Part shown: piece by piece, positions 34,509 to 46,110 of the stretch
Layout of the letters: each line of letters starts with the position of its first letter
How positions within the stretch are numbered: position 1 is the stretch's first letter
Origin: Gnetum montanum
Taxonomy: Eukaryota > Streptophyta > Gnetopsida > Gnetales > Gnetaceae
Reading direction: 5' to 3'
DNA: 64,000 bases
NCBI GenBank assembly: GCA_015680685.1
Contig: MNCI01016482.1
Coordinates: 77,585-141,584 of the forward strand
The notes under the pieces: generated by a model
Told to the model about the DNA's origin: nothing
Databases searched by the model: none
The model's input: only the letters and a program-made list of their open reading frames with translations
Translations under genes and position numbers: made by a program

Positions 34509-37500
34509 ATGAGCTCAATGGACTGCCAGCGCTTAACCGCACCGTTAACCATCGACGAACCATACGGCACCATTACACGGGACTTTGACATAGACTTTAT
34601 CAACTCAAGTCCACTAATGGATGATGCGGTCATAGCCTCAACACAGCAAACAACAGACGACTACGGAGGCATGATGAAATTTCTTGACATAGAGGCCAAA
34701 AACATCACTGAAGATCCGTTAGTTGAAACCCCCATTACCATGCCTAATGAGGAAGTCAAAATCTTAAAATTAAGCACGCTGCTACAACCGCACTTGGCCC
34801 AAGACATTCAGCATGTGCTTAGAGAAAACATGAAAGCGTTTGCTTGGTCCTATACGGACATGGCAGGGCTAGATCCTAGAATTGTTCAACACAACATTAT
34901 TCTCAACCCCAAACTAAGATCGGTAAAACAAAAGGCACGAAAGGTTAGACCCGAGGTGGCATTGGCAATTCGTAATGAGATCACCAAGCTTTACCAAGCT
35001 AGTTTCATTCGGGCTGTTGATTACGCTGAGTGGGTGTCAAACATGGTCATCATCCCGAAGAAAAACGGAAGCATTCGCTTATGCATCGACTTTCGAGATT
35101 TAAACGTAGCAACCATAAAAGATGACTTTCCCCTGCCTAGCATCGATCAACTCGTTGACTCGACTGTAGGACATGCCTTGTTATCTTTTATGGATGGTTT
35201 CTCAAGATACAACCAAATACGCATCAACCCGGAACATCAACTTCGAACCACCTTCATGACCCCATGGGGAACTTTTTGTTACACTATGATGTCCTTCGGT
35301 CTCAAGAACGTAGGGGCCACATATCAAAGAGCCATGGCGTTTATCTTTAGTGATTACATGCTATGACCACTCAACGATTATGTAGATGACATCGTGGTTA
35401 AGTCAAAAACGATCGAACAACACGTACAAGACCTCGACCTAGTCTTAAAATGTTGTCTAAAATATGAGCTAAGGCTTAACCCCAAAAAATGTGTCTTCGG
35501 TGTCAAAATAGGCAAGATGCTCAGATTCATAGCCTCAGAAGCAGGGATACGAGTGGACCCCGATAAGGTCAAGGCCATTACCAACCTGAAACCACCTAGT
35601 AACCTTACTGAACTTCGAGGTCTACAAGGTAGATTGCAGTTCATCAAGCGTTTCGTAGAAAACTTAACAGACAAATTAAAACCTATAAACCACCTATTGC
35701 GTAAAAATGTCCATTTCGAATGGACTCGGCAGTGCCAGGAAGCCTTCGAAAATATCAAAACAGCACTTGCTCGACTGCCTACGGTCTACCCGCCACAAAA
35801 CAACAAGCCGTTTTACATCTACCTTGCCACTTCAGAATCATCCATCGCGTCTATGCTCTGCTAGAAACGAGATGACAGAACCGAAGTCCCTGTATACTAC
35901 TTGAGTCATGCCTTAGTTGCCCATGAAAAGAAGTATAACGACGTGGAAAGATCATGCCTAGCTCTGGTCTTTTCTCTAAGGAAATGGCGACACTACCTCT
36001 TCCGCAATCAAGTCTACGTAATTTGCAAGGACAATGTACTGAGAGCCATAACAGGAAACATCTACGAAACGAGTCATATAGCTCGGTGGAAAGCCATGAT
36101 AGCTGAGTTTGACCTGTACTACGTAACACAATCATCAGTTAAAGGTCAAGCCATAGCGAATCAAATGGCTGCATCACCAACGCATGACCAAGCAACTATA
36201 GAGCCTGAATTCCCGGATGAAAGTATAAGCACAATAGACACAGTGCCTGATGACTACGATGCTATTTTAAACTTCGATGGAGCATCCACCTCTCGAGGAG
36301 GAAGTGCGGCCACTGTCATCACTTATCCCTCCGGGGAGATTCGACCCTTTGCCTATCGCTTCAATTTTCACTGTACTAATAACATAGTAGAGTATGAAGG
36401 TCTCCTTAGAGGTCTTGCGACAGCACTGGCTTCAGATATCACACGACTCATAGTAGAGGGGATTCACAATTGGTTGTAAACCAAGTTACAGACATTTACA
36501 CATGCAAAGCTCAACATCTACAACCATACTGTGACTTGGCGAAACATTTAATGAAACAATTCGAAGACATTGACGTGCAACACATTTCTTGAAATGATAA
36601 CACCATCGCAAACGCGTTATCCACATTAGCGTTAAATATATCGCCCGACATGTTCTATGCCTTGCCAAGCTCCGTAATCAACTGCGATGAACCAATAACC
36701 CCCGACACATTGCTGATCGCATCTGTTAGTACAACATACGCAATAGAATGGTACGATGACATAAAAGAGTACCTCCTGCGCGGCGAAACACCACGACGTC
36801 TAACAAATGCACAGAAAGATGCAGTGCGGAAACGATCGAGGCAATACACCCTCATAGGGGAAACACTGTGTCGTAGATCCTACGAAGGTATATTACTAAC
36901 ATGCGTGAGTAATACGGACGTCCAAACCATAGTTGATCAAGTACATGAGGGACTATGTGGAGGACACATAGCACCAAAAGCCATGGCCACGAAAATAAGA
37001 TGCTTAGGCTATTATTGGCCACGCATGGAATACGACTGCTCCTCCAAAGTCAAAACATGTAACGTTTGTCAAAAACATAGTAACTTAATATATGTACCAC
37101 CAAACGAGTTGCACACAGCACAAATAACATGGCCTTTTCAGAAGTGGGGATTGGACCTTATCGGCCCGATAACACCCTCATCTTCTGCAGGGCATAGTTT
37201 CATCATAACTGCTACTGAATATTTAACGAAATGGATAGAAGTAGCTCCCCTTCGGAAAACGGCTTCTAAACACGTGTGCAACTTTATCCTAGAAAACATT
37301 GTAATCCACTTTGGCACCCCTTTGACAATTATCACTGACAACGGGCCGTAATTTAGTAGTGCCGAAACAAAAACCTTTTGCGACAGTCTGGGGATCAAAC
37401 ACTCGTTTTCCTCTCCTTACTATCCTCAAAGCAATGGGCAAGCAGAAGCAACCAATAAGACGATCATAACGATACTTAAGAAAATGCTAACCCAAAGCAA

Positions 37501-37987
37501 AAGGAAGTGGCACGAGCAATTACTATACGCATTATGGGCTTACCGCACTATTCACCAGACGTCAACAGGTAAAACTCCGTACAGTCTTGTTTACGGTTCA
37601 GAAGCTGTTTTACCTTTGGAATTACAGGTACCGTCGTCAAGGATCACACTCTCCGGACTCCTCGACGACGGGAAAAATAATGATCTCCATATCATTGACC
37701 TCGACTCGGCGGAAGAGGAATGCATATGCGCACTTGATCAGATCGAATGGTACCAAAAGCAACAACGACAGCGACATCGGCATGACATCAACAGATGCCC
37801 AATCCACGAAGGCGATCTCGTACTCAAAGCTGTTCGGGAACACCCGGACAAATTCTCAGCCAACTGGGAAGGGCCTTACGTGGTCATCAAAGCATTCGAC
37901 AATGGTGCATTCAAGTTAGCTGACATAGAAGGGAACGAGCTCGCTAATCCGACAAATCATTTGTACCTAAAACCGTTCTATGTCTAA
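34509..37987 (+). pseudogene. Element D pol: RT, RNase H, second RNase H, integrase
   Basis: The ATG at 34509 opens the frame. RT (about 34860-35480) has PKKNGSIRLCIDFRDLN, SFMDGFSRYNQI, SFGLKNVGATYQR and the active box YVDD (35381-35392). RNase H (about 35700-36130) is followed by an archaeal-type RNase H (from about 36250; NFDGASTSRGG, NNIVEYEGLLRGL), the double arrangement of the Tat group. Integrase (about 36930-37980) has the HHCC zinc motif ending CNVC, catalytic Asp in LDLIGPI, Asp in ITDNGP, Glu in GQAEATNK, and a tail with WEGPYVV; no chromodomain. Breaks: stops at 35364, 35862, 36590 and 37349, and a single-base frameshift near 36458 inside the second RNase H. Integrase ends at the TAA of 37985-37987. 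Confidence 0.85.
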
Positions 37988-37989
37988 AC

Positions 37990-38300
37990 ACAAACTCAGG
38001 TACGTGGAAGTCCTGGAATTATGACTATAAACTGATACCACAGAACAGTCCTGGATTATGACTTAAAACTAATACCATAGTGTCTGCAATGACAATAAAC
38101 TACCACATGTCCGGCATGATAGTAAACTACCGCCGTCACAACCATCAGAGTCCGCCAAGACTATAAACTAGCTTGCCTCTTCACAGTCCGCTAAGACTAA
38201 AAACTAGCAATGTATCATCCGCCACGATGCTAAACAGGCAATGTCCAACGGGTTATAACATAAAACTAACCCATAAAAGTCTGCCAAGACTATAAACTGG
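37990..38300. repeat. TAAACT motif array 3 (after integrase)
   Basis: About nine units such as GACTATAAACTAGC, GACAATAAACTACC and GATGCTAAACAGGC, spaced 25-45 bp, often preceded by GTCCGCCA or GTCTGCCA. It is the same motif family as arrays 1 and 2. Confidence 0.65.
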
Positions 38301-39324
38301 CAAGTTCACATCCAACACGTCAATCCGCCGCCACGATCATCCATCAGCTTCACTGCATCGCTCGTCATCAATACTGTTGTCATCTACATACAGTGCCCAC
38401 CATCCTTCAACATCTCTGTGTCGTCGGCCGCCATGTAAGTCTGAGCTCGTCTATTCACTCACGGTTTTCTTGTCTCCTTGGCGTTTTGTTTGCAGGATGA
38501 CACCTGGAAGCTTCGCACAAGAGTGCACTTCATCACGAGCAGCAAGATAAGACACTATTCGTGGCATACATGGCACGACTAAATCAAACCGTTCACTAGT
38601 ACATCCCCATTCACTCATAAAATTCCCCTATCCATCCGCCGACACACTTTATCCCGACCTCCCCTTGATGCACCCAGTACACTTACAACACCGTACCGCT
38701 TTCAAGCAGCCGCAACATGCCGCACAGCACTTGCGCATGAGTACACAAGCAAAGCAAAGTTTACAGCGCAAAAAAAAAGACCTCTGGCACTTCCCATACA
38801 AGCCCCAGGCGGGAAGGCAGTTGTCTCAAAACTCAGTACTCATGTCCAAAGCGCTCAACAAACATCCAGTTGCATGGCTTTGGCTCCGCCAGCAGGTTCC
38901 CCCTGAACACTAAACATGGGCCCTGCTCTCCCAAAGAATGTAACACATCCTCCCGTGGCTTTGGCCTCGCCAACAAGTTCTCTTGAAAAATAACCAAGAG
39001 CCTTGTTCTGTCAAAGAACGCACACCGCATGTCTGCACTCCAAGTCTGCTAAAACCTAGCCATTGATAAGGATCAGCATGCCGCATACCGAAACATCCTC
39101 TATCCACAACAAATCCCGTGGGCAGTCACCAATCCCCACGATCTCTATCTTCCCAACAGTTACAAACTTCACTATCCCAATCCCATGTACTACTGCACAC
39201 AATGCGATGACGTCTCGTCTAGTGGCAGCAGACAAGGTCTTCATCAAGTTGCTTGTGGTGTTTTGCTGTTCTTTGTTGACGCTTCTCGGGTCGATTTCTC
39301 CAAGCGTCAACAAAGAGGGGCCAA
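38301..39324 (+). other. Element D 3' spacer and polypurine tract
   Basis: Non-coding. A diverged tandem pair lies at about 38876-38940 and 38957-39021 (GGCTTTGGC...GCCA(G/A)CA(G/A)GTTC). Just before the 3' LTR is CAAAGAGGGGCCAA (39311-39324), the probable polypurine tract. Confidence 0.55.
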
Positions 39325-40571
39325 TGAAACACCACAAAATTCGGAGCTTAGTACTTGTTCGACACCAAACAAGACCCTGGAACTCACGAACGACGCCGGC
39401 TGCATGATCGCAACACTTAGTTTTTTCTAAGTACATGGTGCCATCGTATACACTCCAACGTATACGCCAAGATCACACATACAGCGTATACACCCAGCGT
39501 ATATGCCCAGCATACAACGTATACGCCCAGCATTCCAGCGTATACACCCGGTACTCCAGCATATACGCCCGGCTCTCCGGTGTACACGCCCAGGTACTGC
39601 AGATGCACACGCTCGACGACAAGATCTCCAATGACAGCATGAAGATAACACCGAAGAGCAAGGATTGAAGCAAGTAGACATCCTTCGGCGTATGCGCCCG
39701 GCATGTACACCCAGCATCCATCAACGTATACGCCCGACGTGTACGCCCAACATTCACCAGCATATACGCCCAGCGCTCAGCATCTCCACCCAGTTCACGC
39801 CCAACATTTTCAGCGTATATGCCCAGCGTATACGCCCAGCGCTCAGCATCTCCACCCAGTTCACGCCCAACATTTTCAGCGTATATGCCCAGCGTATACG
39901 CCCAGCAGTCGTAACATTTTGTATATTTGTAAAGTGTATGCACCCGGTCAACGCGCCACGTGTTTCCCATCCCAAGTCTAGCCTAACAACCTGTATAAAA
40001 CCCCCATTTTTCCACTTCATCCGGACGGTTGGCAAAATCCCAGTGCATACCAGAGAACATTTACGCTGCGCACAAGAGCTGAAACCCTCTTACGCCTTGT
40101 ACGCTGCATGCATAGTCTCTACGCTCCACCTGCCTTGCGAACCACCTGAGTCATTCCTGCATACGCCGGGACTTTTCGTCCGTCTTGTGTCCCCTCACGA
40201 CTGCATTAGATCGGTGCACTGTACTTTGACTCTGTACTGTTTACATTTGCTGCAAGTTCTTTTACAGCTTTACGTCAATTTGGCCAACGCACGTCTGTTT
40301 ACGCTCACGCTTCGTTTGCATCCGTTTACGTTTTACGCTGTTTTTGCTTTGTTTACGCCTGTACACTGTTTACACATAACCCAGCGTATTAGCGTTTTGC
40401 GTACGCGCAGGGAAATCCTTGTCTGATCCTCGTGCGGACCACCCAAGGTACTCTACCTCCGTTGCATTCCAGCTCGTCCTCAGGCGAAGGCAGGGTCTTC
40501 TGTACCCGTCCCGCGATCCCACGGCCTCTGTTTTCCCTTCCAGCCGGAGACCGACGATTTCAGGCGGTACA
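39325..40571 (+). repeat. Element D 3' LTR (1,247 bp)
   Basis: It has the same ends as the 5' LTR and is followed by the CAAGA target-site copy. It is 49 bp longer, mainly because a 66-bp unit with CATCTCCACCCAGTTCACGC is tandemly repeated at about 39775-39906. TATAAAA is at 39994-40000. Confidence 0.85.
39440..39906. repeat. GCGTATACGC array in D 3' LTR U3
   Basis: The counterpart of 22668-23093, with about 20 units including those in the 66-bp tandem duplication. Confidence 0.8.
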
Positions 40572-40576
40572 CAAGA

Positions 40577-43500
40577 GTAGATCTTTTGAGCTTGACCTTG
40601 CCGTTTGCAGACACCAGCATCACATACCTCAAATCAGCATTCATCATTCCATAGTATTCCAATGAGAGAGAAGATACAAAAATCTGTTTGGAAACTTCTC
40701 CAGGAGGCTAACATACAACATGCCCCAACTATCATCAACACCTCTTGTGATTGTCCAACATCGAGAATGCCTGCTTGAATGTTAGAACAAGGGAGGGTCA
40801 ATTAGGTAGCTAACCCTATGACAATCCTCTAATACCTATCTCATATCAGTCGTAAGCACATCATCGAATGCAACCATAATATCCCGTTCATGGAGAAAGA
40901 TCACCCACATTTGCCACATGCAAGCTAACCATCAACTCCAAGTTATGGGACAAGCACCATTTTCTGAACACAAGGTCCAAGAATGATTATAGAGTCACCT
41001 CAGAGAGTAACCAGATCATGAATTCTCCAAGGAACACCAACATTCTCAGAATTTTCATTTCCCCACTATATCAAGAACGACTGCTAGTCTCACAATTCAA
41101 CACCTTTCATTAGATTTTGCACTTGCAGGAAGGATCCTCTTTGAGAGGTTTCTTCCATAGGTAAGTATAGTAGCCCAGCTACACCTTACCCATCATACAT
41201 GCCCAAGTAGTCAATATAGCCAATAGAACCATATCATGGAACTGTCACTAGCTGAGGGAAGACATGGGTTCACAAGTCTTACCCAAATTCAATTTTCCCC
41301 TTGAGAACAACTCAAGACACCAAGCAATTCATCCCTTTGATCAAGAGGGATTTCTGTTTCATCTTGGGATATTTGGGTTTTTGTTTCATACATCCCATTC
41401 AAGCCCGTTTACATCAATTTTTGGTGGACAAGGCCGCACCACTACCTATTATCACTCAACCCAAACAACAAACATAAGTCAGCAACAACATCTTGCCCAT
41501 AGGAGGACTAGATCCTCAAGATAGTTTTACGTGGAATGGGCTTTCATCAACATCATTTACAACTCAAACACAACAATTCATCCCCGAAGGGTTTACAATA
41601 AGGATGGTCTACTAGAGAACCCCAACAAGGAAGTTCCTCTAAAGCCCCCAAAATTGAGTACACAATATCATGCCTTGCTTACACAAAGAGCAATATGTAT
41701 CTTTAATTTACATCAACAACACGACCTCACAAAGGAGGTTTCATGAATTTCACAGGGTAACAACATTATATCTTTGAGAACAAGACCCCATGAGTTCACG
41801 AACATGGGACCACAACTAAGAACAAGTCCCAAACATCAACTGCTTATAGGAGACAACCATCTTAATACCACCTGCCTTATTATTTCAGGAACTGAAGAGG
41901 GCATCCATTGAGATGAAGAATGATCCCTCATAAAATTAAGGATTCACCAAGTAATATCCTGATCAATTGTACTATCCCACCAGGGAGGTGAGAACACCAA
42001 CATGAATTAACATCACACCAGAGACATGGGACAATACATAAGTGAGGGACTGTGTAATACATCAGTGTACATAAGGGACAAAGTACACGAGACAATTCAG
42101 CAAGACATCATAGCCTATTAGGCACAACAAGTCCCCTATCATGGAATCACACCATAGACCACGAAGGCACCAATCAGTCCTAATCTATGAGAGCGCATCC
42201 TAGCTCTCCAAAGCACCAAAAGCAATTTGTCACGAGAGCCCACCAACATGCACAAATCATTAGAAGCCCCCAATCATGAGAGCATCGACTCAAGTATTTT
42301 GAGCACATTCAAGCCCACAAAGCAAGGCCACCAAGAGAAATCACAATTTCTGTATCTGTAACGTCATTTATTCAAGGATGGACCACCATCCCAACGTTCG
42401 GACTACTGCTCCATGATCGCTTCCAACATGGAAGAGCAAGTCTAGGTGCCAATACCCAGAACTTGACTCAAATCCACCGCTAGACTTCACATTGATTTGA
42501 ATTTTAGTCACCATCGATCATCTGTGGACAAGATCTTTGCCAGTCCAAGAACACAAGAGAATGTGTTCCCAAGATTTGTCCTATCTCAAGGACGTTCACC
42601 AAGCACACACCATCCAGGCATGCCAACATCATCAGGTGCACATGGCACCAATTTAATAGCACAATGGGCTAGGACATGCCCTGGTCCGTTCGTTACAACA
42701 CTGTATCCAACTGAAGAGTTTCGCATGAGGTTTTCAACAAGATTATACATCAAGGCACAATGGCCATTTACAACATATAGCAAGGGTGCTTCAAAACAAG
42801 CACCAGGAAGACACCATACATCAAGCTTGGTCTTGTCACAGTGTGTGGCATAGGCCTACAACCAAGAGACAACTAAGTCACATAGGCAATACATCCAGCA
42901 CTTTTGAGTGCATACAATCGAATTGAGAATATCACAAGGATACATTTCGCACACCCAAGGATCGAATTACATTCATATATGGGAACATACATGGTATTTG
43001 AGAATGCTACCCAAGCCTAAAAGGCTATAGGACAAACTACCCAAGCCCATCCTAGGCTAAAGGATTTAGGCCACCAAGAGCATACCATGAAGAACCATGC
43101 TGTTTTGAGAAAAACCTGTCTCTATCATGAAACATAAAAAATCATCTATCATTGCACCACTGTCTCAAAAGATACATGATCTACCGTCGCACTGAACCCA
43201 CTACGCGGGTAACATCGAACGAAAACGATTCGAGACACGAACGCAACGATCGAATAATGAAACATACCAACTGAGTATCCACCATCCTACCATAGTGGGA
43301 CCTCATTGCATTGGCCACTCCTAGGCCGATTGTATCTGGCATGGCCAAGGATACCATTTCATGCCCTCTGCTAGCCCAATATCTGTAGGGTCTAGGACAT
43401 ATCACCATCCTCTGTTAGTACTTCCCCAACACTAAGAGGCAAACAAATCATAATGTTCATGCTGATCCATCACAGCCAAGGTACTGATAAATCCGCAACC

Positions 43501-45129
43501 CAATGTTGGGATTCTAAGACCAAATAATCAGTTCATGAAAGGTCTCAAGAGCACATATCTTCCCCATAGACATAGTGCTCACAGAATCAACTGAGGTCAC
43601 CACTAGTTGCATCTTTGTACCCGTGCTACCTGCAAACACTGAGACACCAGCTCAGAAACATAGAAGTTAGCAAGAACATGATTAGCACATCAACCTCATA
43701 CAAAACCATCAAGCATGATCATATAACAAGGTCATATCACTCTTGCACATCATAAAAATCAAGACCTCAGCAACATGCATAGAGATCAATCATGCAAAAC
43801 ATTGATGGATGAATTACAGCCCCACTCGAACAAACAATTTCATCATGAGGTACACCAAGAGAGAGATAGAACACTCTTAGAATTTCAAGATTCATACACA
43901 ACAATCATTCCCAGCAACTAACACTAGCCTCAACTAGGACCAAAATCTCAACACAATCATATGAGTCATGGGCAATAGACAATCGTCATCTCAACCCAAA
44001 AATAAGGTGGAAGACCAAGGTCTATCCAACAACAAGTCTACATCAAACCAATTCTTGCCACAACGAGCAACATCATGAAGGATGCTTTCCCAAGAAGGCT
44101 CTCATCAAAAGAGGTGCGGTCTCAACAAGAACCAACAATAGGATGACCCACACTAGTAGTCTTTGAATCAAAGTGACCAAGAAATGTCACCAATCAAAAT
44201 AGTGATGCCACGAGCCCAAGGGCAACACCACTAGCTCAACAAAGGAGCACAACTCGCAAAGATCAACAATAAGGGCAATCATGCCTCATGCATAAGAAGT
44301 TGTCAAACAAGACAACAACCATTTGGCTTTGGGATGACACAAACAACCACCGCATCCTCAACGTTCCCAACAATAAGTCATCATACTGCATAAAACATTA
44401 AGCCTTGCGTTACGTACGGTAGACACGACCAAAATAACACGCATGCAGAATTTGAAAGCGCAACCAAGAAGACACGCATACTCAAATAGACAAACATACA
44501 ATCGCAAGCACAAATGTACAAAGTCTACCGGCAACGGTCTTAGTCCACCCAGAACAAGGCTCACCAAGAGCACATGTCCAAAGGACCTCCATCATGAGGT
44601 ACCTGGGAACCATCTTGTCCCGATTTGTATTTTCCCATACTCACTATATCTAGGGTGAGTGGGAGTGCCAAGGATATCATATCCTGCATGATTCAACAAA
44701 TGCCATCTCGAAACATGTCATCTAGGTGGAAATCGAAGCCAAGACTGGGTCCGATTCATCCCAGATGAATCACTGGAGACCTGAGATGAGAGTTCCTTGA
44801 GCAACAAAGTTCCTAAGTTGCTAGTAGAACTCCTCTCAATCATATCGTATACAATCACTAGTCCAACCACAAGTAAACAAGTGGAGGACATCACCACAAT
44901 GCCAGCGTTTATAGCTTCACGGAGAGCAACATACATCAATTGCTTACAATTTCTCATCTATCCCCTCATGAAGAGTGGAGAACATTGCCATCAGGCAACT
45001 CTTCAAAAATACATTAGGATATGATCCTAGATCACCTAGGTATCAATCCGAAGGGACTATTAACCAAACAAGCTCAATGGAGTAACACAACCAAAGAGCA
45101 CAACCACATCCCAACACAATTTCAAAAAC
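40577..45129 (-). other. Element E interior, 5' part, no coding domain
   Basis: The 4.5 kb have only short ORFs on both strands. None shows a gag zinc knuckle, protease, RT, RNase H or integrase motif. Composition is even and CA-rich on the plus strand. This is the bulk of the non-autonomous element. Confidence 0.6.
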
Positions 45130-45141
45130 GCTCCGATACCA
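45130..45141 (-). other. Element E primer-binding site
   Basis: On the minus strand TGGTATCGGAGC starts two bases after the 5' LTR. It differs by one base from the common plant TGGTATCAGAGC site for initiator tRNA-Met. It fixes the orientation of E as minus. Confidence 0.75.
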
Positions 45142-45143
45142 TC

Positions 45144-45705
45144 TGTAACAACGTTGCCCCGACGTTGTTCAACAACCCAAGGAATTCACAAAGATCCAAT
45201 GGATTTGGGGCGGAAGACTTGGGAAATACGCCTCAAGCAAGCAAGCATCTCATGAGTGAGTGCAGGCAAAAGCACAACTTCTTAACGCACATGACCACGT
45301 ACCTCGTGGAGGGTAACCAACTCCAAAATGAGGACCAAGCAAACAAGCACACACACAACCTTGTAGACAACATCGGTGAGAGGGGAGACGATGCACCTAC
45401 AAGGGGAGGTGCCTCACCCCCAGATCCCTCACGATTTGGTACAAGGTGTGGCCTGGCACTACACGAAAACTATCCAGTGTTGGCTGCCTACATATCTACG
45501 ACCGCTGTAAAATCAAGGCCATGTAGTTCTCCACGGAGAAGAGGGGAATGAAGAGAACTTAAAAGAGAGTTGCTAGCTTGGTACCACCAAACCAGGGTGG
45601 GTTTTCTAACACTTGAGAGTCACCCGAGGGCGCCTCAGAGTGTTCCATGGCCCCCGAACCATGGGGAGAGCCCAAGAGAACCACCACTCTAGGACATCTC
45701 TCACA
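45144..45705 (-). repeat. Element E 5' LTR (562 bp)
   Basis: It aligns with 21238-21820 and is followed on the plus strand by CATAG (45706-45710). Its right end TCTCTCACA is the TGTGAGAGA start on the element strand. Confidence 0.8.
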
Positions 45706-45781
45706 CATAGGACATTTGATTAAAAAGGAATCGGCATAAGAGGGATCAACTAGGCACAGTAGTTGATATTTACTGGCTTTG

Positions 45782-45855
45782 CTGTGGCCCTCTATTGGCA
45801 TAGCTAATGTTACTATGTGAAGTTTGCCTGTAGGGTTGCTCTGCTTCTGCTCCAT
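45782..45855 (-). pseudogene. UGT2: N-terminal fragment of a UDP-glycosyltransferase
   Basis: The ATG at 45855-45853 starts about 25 codons that match UGT1 and UGT4: M-E-Q-K-Q, then HIVTLAMPIEGH with the catalytic His. Homology stops after the GGCCACAG of the His region. What follows is unrelated to exon 1, although the frame stays open to 45559. The rest of the gene is absent. About 200 bp upstream is the conserved block at 46059. Confidence 0.75.
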
Positions 45856-46058
45856 TTTCAGATTCGTTGATCTGATTCTGAAAACATGAAATTCTATGGG
45901 ATATGTATTCAGAGTCACAATTCATGGACTTGATGAAAATGATTCCAGAGAACTTGAAGTTGAACTGGGGTGCTAGACGCATACAGAATTGATTGGGGTC
46001 TGATTTTCGTGATGCAGACAAAACAGTAGTGATGTACGTTCACTGTTTTTTTTCTGGT

Positions 46059-46110
46059 AGGGATGCACTTTGTTAATAAAGAGTCGCTCTTTTCGTAGGC
46101 ATTGGTAATG
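46059..46110 (-). promoter_or_regulatory. Conserved UGT upstream block, copy at UGT2
   Basis: AGGGATGCACTTTGTTAATA on the plus strand, then GCTCTTTTC and GGTAATGCAGAA, matching the UGT1, UGT3 and orphan copies. It lies about 205 bp upstream of the UGT2 ATG. Confidence 0.55.

Larger units (their letters stand above)
22549..40571 (+). mobile_element. Element D: giant Ty3/gypsy retrotransposon (Tat/Ogre-like), 18.0 kb, complete
   Basis: LTRs at 22549-23746 and 39325-40571 begin TGAAACACC and end GGTACA, and CAAGA flanks both sides (22544-22548 and 40572-40576). Between them lie a PBS, a repeat-rich leader, gag-protease, an antisense spliced gene, a spacer, then RT, RNase H, a second archaeal-type RNase H and integrase. 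The size, the dual RNase H and the large block between protease and RT fit the Tat/Ogre group. By eye the LTRs differ by about a dozen positions over 400 bases, so the insertion is younger than E. Stops in all coding parts show it is no longer autonomous. Confidence 0.9.
21238..45705 (-). mobile_element. Element E: minus-strand LTR retrotransposon without coding capacity, split by element D
   Basis: LTRs at 45144-45705 (5') and 21238-21820 (3') share the same ends (TG...CA on both strands). They are flanked by CATAG at 21233-21237 and 45706-45710, a 5-bp target-site duplication. On the minus strand a PBS follows the 5' LTR and a purine tract precedes the 3' LTR. Without D the element is about 6,440 bp, with about 5.3 kb of interior. 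No gag, protease, RT or integrase motif was found in that interior on either strand, so it resembles a large retrotransposon derivative (LARD) that would depend on other elements' proteins. Confidence 0.8.

Noticed and set aside
44358-45129. Short ORFs in element E on both strands
   Set aside because: All are under 80 residues, without domains or family similarity.
45021-45551. 176-residue ORF across the E LTR
   Set aside because: It reads through PBS and LTR and recurs in the other LTR at 21259; no domain.
45559-45781. Open frame after the UGT2 fragment
   Set aside because: It reads spacer and the LTR of element E; no UGT similarity after the His region.
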